From contig NZ_JARJHT010000001.1 of the NCBI RefSeq assembly GCF_029269745.1, forward strand, positions 1,302,001 through 1,366,000: a stretch of DNA of 64,000 nucleotides, read 5' to 3'. The notes beneath the pieces were generated by a model that was not told where the DNA came from, made no database searches, and worked only from the letters and a program-made list of their open reading frames with translations. Source of the stretch: Polluticoccus soli (GTDB taxonomy: Bacteria; Bacteroidota; Bacteroidia; Chitinophagales; Chitinophagaceae). This document shows positions 60,697-64,000 of the stretch, in pieces (the first letter of the stretch is position 1; each line of letters starts with the position of its first letter). A program made the position numbers and the translations under genes.

Positions 60697-63600
60697 TTAG
60701 CTGATCAACGGTAACCTGATAACGAAGGTAGTACCCTCACCCACCTTTGTCTCAAACCAGATCGATCCTCTCCAGAACTCGATGATCTTCTTTGTCATAG
60801 CCAGGCCGAGACCAGTGCCAGATGATTTTGTGGTAAAGTAAGGCTGAAATATTCGTTCCACTATGTCCTCCGGGATACCCTCACCATTATCAGCAAAGGC
60901 AATCAGCACGTGATCCTCATCCTTCGTCAGGTTCACCTGCACTTCACCGGAACGATCCTCAGGGACCGCCTGTACCGCGTTCTCCAACAGATTGGTAAAT
61001 ACACGCAATAACTGACTTTTGTCGGCATGCACTATAAGTTTTTCCTGAGTACCGTTCAATGACACGCGCACATTTTCTTCGTTCAGGTACAACTCAACAG
61101 CCTTATCCAACAGTTCATTCAGATCGAAGTTCTCGGGTTTTGCTTCAGGCATCTTTGCGAAGTTGGAGAACTCAGATGCGATATAAGAAAGGTTGTCTAT
61201 CTGCTCGATCAGTGATTGTGATACCTTCAAGGCAAGTTCAGACACATTTGAATGGCCACTCTTTACCGCTTGCTGGAGATATTGAATGTTAAGCTTCATA
61301 GGCGTCAGCGGATTCTTGATCTCATGCGCCACCTGCCGCGCCATTTCGCGCCATGCGCTTTCGCGCTCATTCTGTGCAAGCAACACTGCATTCTCCTCCA
61401 CTTTCTTCACCATCTTATTATACTCTGTCACCAGTGTACCTATTTCGTCCTCGTATGGCCAGTCGATAGGTTCATTTTGAGTAAGGCTCAATCTTTCAAA
61501 CCTGTTGATAACGACACTTAGTGTTCTCGTCAACCAACGGGTAATGAATACCGTTAACACAGTTGACAACAGGAAAATGAAGGCATAAAGATTGATCAGC
61601 GCAACAAGGATATTCGAGATCTGGAAGTTCAGTTCTTTTTCAGACGAGAAGAATGGCACGTTTATGTACCCCAACGGTCTACCATCTTCATCGCGAATCG
61701 GAACATAACAGGAGAGATAGGACAATCTGCCGATCGTTTCCTGTTGTATTACGATCTGGTTGTTTCCTGCCAGTGTAAAGTAGGCATCAGGGCGTATAAT
61801 ACGAGCCAGCAGTATTTTATCGTAAATACTTTCCTGCGAGGCAACGTTCAAAATTCCACTTGACCCGAAAATATTAATATCGATCTTCTGTGCAGTTGCT
61901 AACGCTGTAATAAAATACTTGAATTCCGAACTTTTTGTCACTTGGGTAAAGCGATCGTTATTCGCCAATCCGTTTGCCTGTTTCAAGAACTGCAATGTAG
62001 ACCGTTCAACTATCTGCATCGTCCGCGACATTTTCTTCTGGTTTGACTGCTTATACTGCATCGTGAAGTATACAATCGTGACCACACCGATTACAAGGAA
62101 GGATATCAACACGATCCCGAGCATAGAGAAGTGGATACGTTTCCGCAGTGTTAGGTTGATGAATTTATTGTATGACTTTGCCCTTGTGAAATATGCAAGA
62201 CTCAATCGATACACCACTATAAACAAGACGATCAGTATCTGGATGCCGAATAAGTACGAGAACAAGGTGATACTATCCAACCACAGCTTATAGAAACGTA
62301 TAACAATCACTGTTTTCGTATCATCAGCCTTATATCTTAATTCAGACGAACCATCCCATTTGGTGAAAATGTGTTCACCCTCAATATTCGCATCGCTCAA
62401 GTATACGGGAAAAGAATAATCGCCACTCTGCGTTAGTAATTTATTATTCACATACACCCCATACGCATAGTTGGCGTCACCCTGCCCAGCTTTGATACTT
62501 CCTGGTTGCAGCAATTCTGGGTATACAGTTTCTCCGCCAGATTCTTTAATAGAGAAATCAATAAAAACAGTACCTAATTTAGTAGTGCTGTCCCTATATA
62601 CCGGTATTCGCGCCAGGTAATAATCGCCATCCTGGGCAAACTCCTTGTAATAAAGCGTGGAGTCTGCGGTCATTTCTGCATTCGCGGTTTCCCTATCAAG
62701 CGTCCGAAAGCTGACAGTATCACCGTTGAACAAATTATACCCTCCACGATCAAACAACAGTATTTTCGACTGGTATTTATTCAACTGCCCTCCCAGGTAT
62801 AATGCATCAAACCGCTCATTGATAGACCGCCTGCGTTCAGGTGTCGGCGTTTCAAAAAACTGCTTGATCACACCGTCGCGCTGAATATTCAGTGAAATGT
62901 TCTTAAATGCATACTCAGTTACATCGTCACGTTGTCGTACCACCTCCTCCGCATAACGTTTACGTGTTTCAGCCTCATTAACATTGTAGAAATACAACAG
63001 CGTAGCCGTACAAAAGGCGCAAACTATTACAGACCAAAAGATCATTTGCGGAGAGAACAGATCTGAAATGTCCGTCAGCCTTTTAGAGTCCAGCAACATG
63101 AGAAATATTACAAGGCATCCAAGCAGGTAATAGGGCAAAAACTCGCTTCGGTTCTCATTGGTCAGTAAGATCAACAGTGTACCGGTTATCAGAACTGTCA
63201 CATTTTTAACAGTTCTATTACCAACAAGAGCTAACAACTGAACATTAAAAAGATAAAAAACCAGACACGAAGCGCCTGTTATGAGTCCTATAGTTAAAAG
63301 ACCAAGAATGGTATAGAATGTAATAGAATAAAAATGGCTGACATCGAACGATATCATCGAGTCTATTACCAGGCTTCGTATAATGTGTATATAGGCAGAT
63401 GCGTACCAGATCAACAAACTGGTGATGGCAAATGCAGCAGCCATCCGTGCTGTTTTACTCAGCTTTACATTTCCGAAGAAATCGTAAGGCACATGGCGTA
63501 GTGTGAAGATGATTATCCACAGAAAACATAGCGTGTTAATGAGCAGATCACCCAATGAGGGCAAAAAACCGCTGGAGGCATATAGCTGCGGAGAAAATAT

Positions 63601-64000
63601 CGGAAGATCACGCAAACCAAAAGGCATACCCCAGATATAGGTCGCTGCACGTACCAGGAGGATCGCGACTACCGTAACGGCAAAGCCAACCCACGGCGAT
63701 CTCTTGCGGGTAAGGTATATAGTAATTAACTGCAGCCAAATGATGGTAGACAATAACGCGAGTGCCACCAGCCACAGCATCAGCTTACCAGGTATCCAAT
63801 TAGCCTGCTCCTGCGGAAAATTGAGGTAGAACACCGGGCGACCTTCCAGGTTCTTTACTTCATAATTCCATTTAGCTTTCTTTTCCGTTACTTCAGTCGA
63901 AAGCGGGATATGCGATTCGGCCTCAAAATGCGATCGCAGGTAATTATTCTCGAACGGATACCGGTGAACTATTGCGATCAGCGCCGTAATATGCTTTGTA
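60697..64000 (-). CDS. large NtrY-like sensor histidine kinase, N-terminus beyond the window
   Basis: About 1100 residues are visible, and the frame is open to the window edge, so the 5' end is missing. The N-terminal part has about 60 visible extracytoplasmic residues, then a bundle of eight or so membrane segments. A large extracytoplasmic sensor region (about 360-580) follows between further helices. Then come a HAMP-like linker (RWLTRTLSVVINRFERLSL), the phosphoacceptor helix (MARQVAHEIKNPLTPMK) and the ATPase domain (NLLENAVQAVPE, DNGEGIPE, GTGLGLAM). The HEIKNPLTP helix and layout resemble NtrY. There is no response regulator beside it; the NtrC-like regulator at 49.6 kb is the only one in the window. 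Confidence 0.88.
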   Translation of the reverse strand, partial: TKHITALIAIVHRYPFENNYLRSHFEAESHIPLSTEVTEKKAKWNYEVKNLEGRPVFYLNFPQEQANWIPGKLMLWLVALALLSTIIWLQLITIYLTRKRSPWVGFAVTVVAILLVRAATYIWGMPFGLRDLPIFSPQLYASSGFLPSLGDLLINTLCFLWIIIFTLRHVPYDFFGNVKLSKTARMAAAFAITSLLIWYASAYIHIIRSLVIDSMISFDVSHFYSITFYTILGLLTIGLITGASCLVFYLFNVQLLALVGNRTVKNVTVLITGTLLILLTNENRSEFLPYYLLGCLVIFLMLLDSKRLTDISDLFSPQMIFWSVIVCAFCTATLLYFYNVNEAETRKRYAEEVVRQRDDVTEYAFKNISLNIQRDGVIKQFFETPTPERRRSINERFDALYLGGQLNKYQSKILLFDRGGYNLFNGDTVSFRTLDRETANAEMTADSTLYYKEFAQDGDYYLARIPVYRDSTTKLGTVFIDFSIKESGGETVYPELLQPGSIKAGQGDANYAYGVYVNNKLLTQSGDYSFPVYLSDANIEGEHIFTKWDGSSELRYKADDTKTVIVIRFYKLWLDSITLFSYLFGIQILIVLFIVVYRLSLAYFTRAKSYNKFINLTLRKRIHFSMLGIVLISFLVIGVVTIVYFTMQYKQSNQKKMSRTMQIVERSTLQFLKQANGLANNDRFTQVTKSSEFKYFITALATAQKIDINIFGSSGILNVASQESIYDKILLARIIRPDAYFTLAGNNQIVIQQETIGRLSYLSCYVPIRDEDGRPLGYINVPFFSSEKELNFQISNILVALINLYAFIFLLSTVLTVFITRWLTRTLSVVINRFERLSLTQNEPIDWPYEDEIGTLVTEYNKMVKKVEENAVLLAQNERESAWREMARQVAHEIKNPLTPMKLNIQYLQQAVKSGHSNVSELALKVSQSLIEQIDNLSYIASEFSNFAKMPEAKPENFDLNELLDKAVELYLNEENVRVSLNGTQEKLIVHADKSQLLRVFTNLLENAVQAVPEDRSGEVQVNLTKDEDHVLIAFADNGEGIPEDIVERIFQPYFTTKSSGTGLGLAMTKKIIEFWRGSIWFETKVGEGTTFVIRLPLIS

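Noticed and set aside
1-64000. tRNA, rRNA or CRISPR array
   Set aside because: Reading both strands I found no cloverleaf with a TTCGA-type T-arm, no rRNA core sequences, and no regularly spaced direct repeats.

Overview
The window is chromosomal DNA of a Bacteroidota bacterium, most likely a member of the Chitinophagaceae/Chitinophagales. The signs are the promoter box TAnnTTTG on both strands upstream of about twenty genes, a type IX secretion (T9SS) C-terminal sorting domain, a TonB-dependent receptor behind a TPP riboswitch, a lipid-anchored Omp85 protein paired with TamB, a DUF4293 protein, few Shine-Dalgarno sites, and a fused isobutyryl-CoA mutase. Gene content is mostly housekeeping. 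I see no prophage, integron, insertion sequence, CRISPR array, rRNA or tRNA gene.

1-8.4 kb: the reductase of phenylacetyl-CoA epoxidase (paaE), an outer-membrane barrel protein, a metallopeptidase/persulfide-dioxygenase-like operon, a thiamin-regulated TonB receptor and a DUF3298 lipoprotein. 8.4-15.4 kb: a T9SS-exported Omp28/thioredoxin-like protein, an isolated MoxR ATPase, thyA with a small membrane protein, a glycosyltransferase/gamma-carbonic anhydrase pair and a small barrel protein. 15.4-29.5 kb: fused icmF, the tamB-tamL envelope pair, a proline aminopeptidase, and serS with DUF4293. 29.7-42.9 kb is the most accessory part: tandem secreted paralogues, folA coupled to a shrunken methyltransferase relative, lipoproteins, clpX, priA, two Tat-exported ferritin-like proteins, a 45-residue lipoprotein, a MurG-like glycosyltransferase, repeat-bearing spacers, and a lone terminase-small-subunit-like protein beside alaS.

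43-64 kb: alaS, a translationally coupled pair made of a cytosolic trypsin-like protease and a partner of unknown function, dnaN, a response regulator with an NtrC-type ATPase but no DNA-binding domain, a MORN-repeat protein, pirin, a CoA-type Nudix hydrolase, a fatty-acid-hydroxylase-like protein, an RND exporter, an omega-amidase-like nitrilase, a GT39 glycosyltransferase, dipeptide epimerase plus murB (peptidoglycan), and a large NtrY-like sensor kinase that runs off the right edge.

The best candidates for undescribed biology are the protease/partner operon (45.7-48.2 kb), the internally deleted methyltransferase behind folA, the orphan terminase-like protein, the regulator without an HTH, and a group of genes whose -7 box lies only 4-5 nt before the start codon and which may be leaderless.
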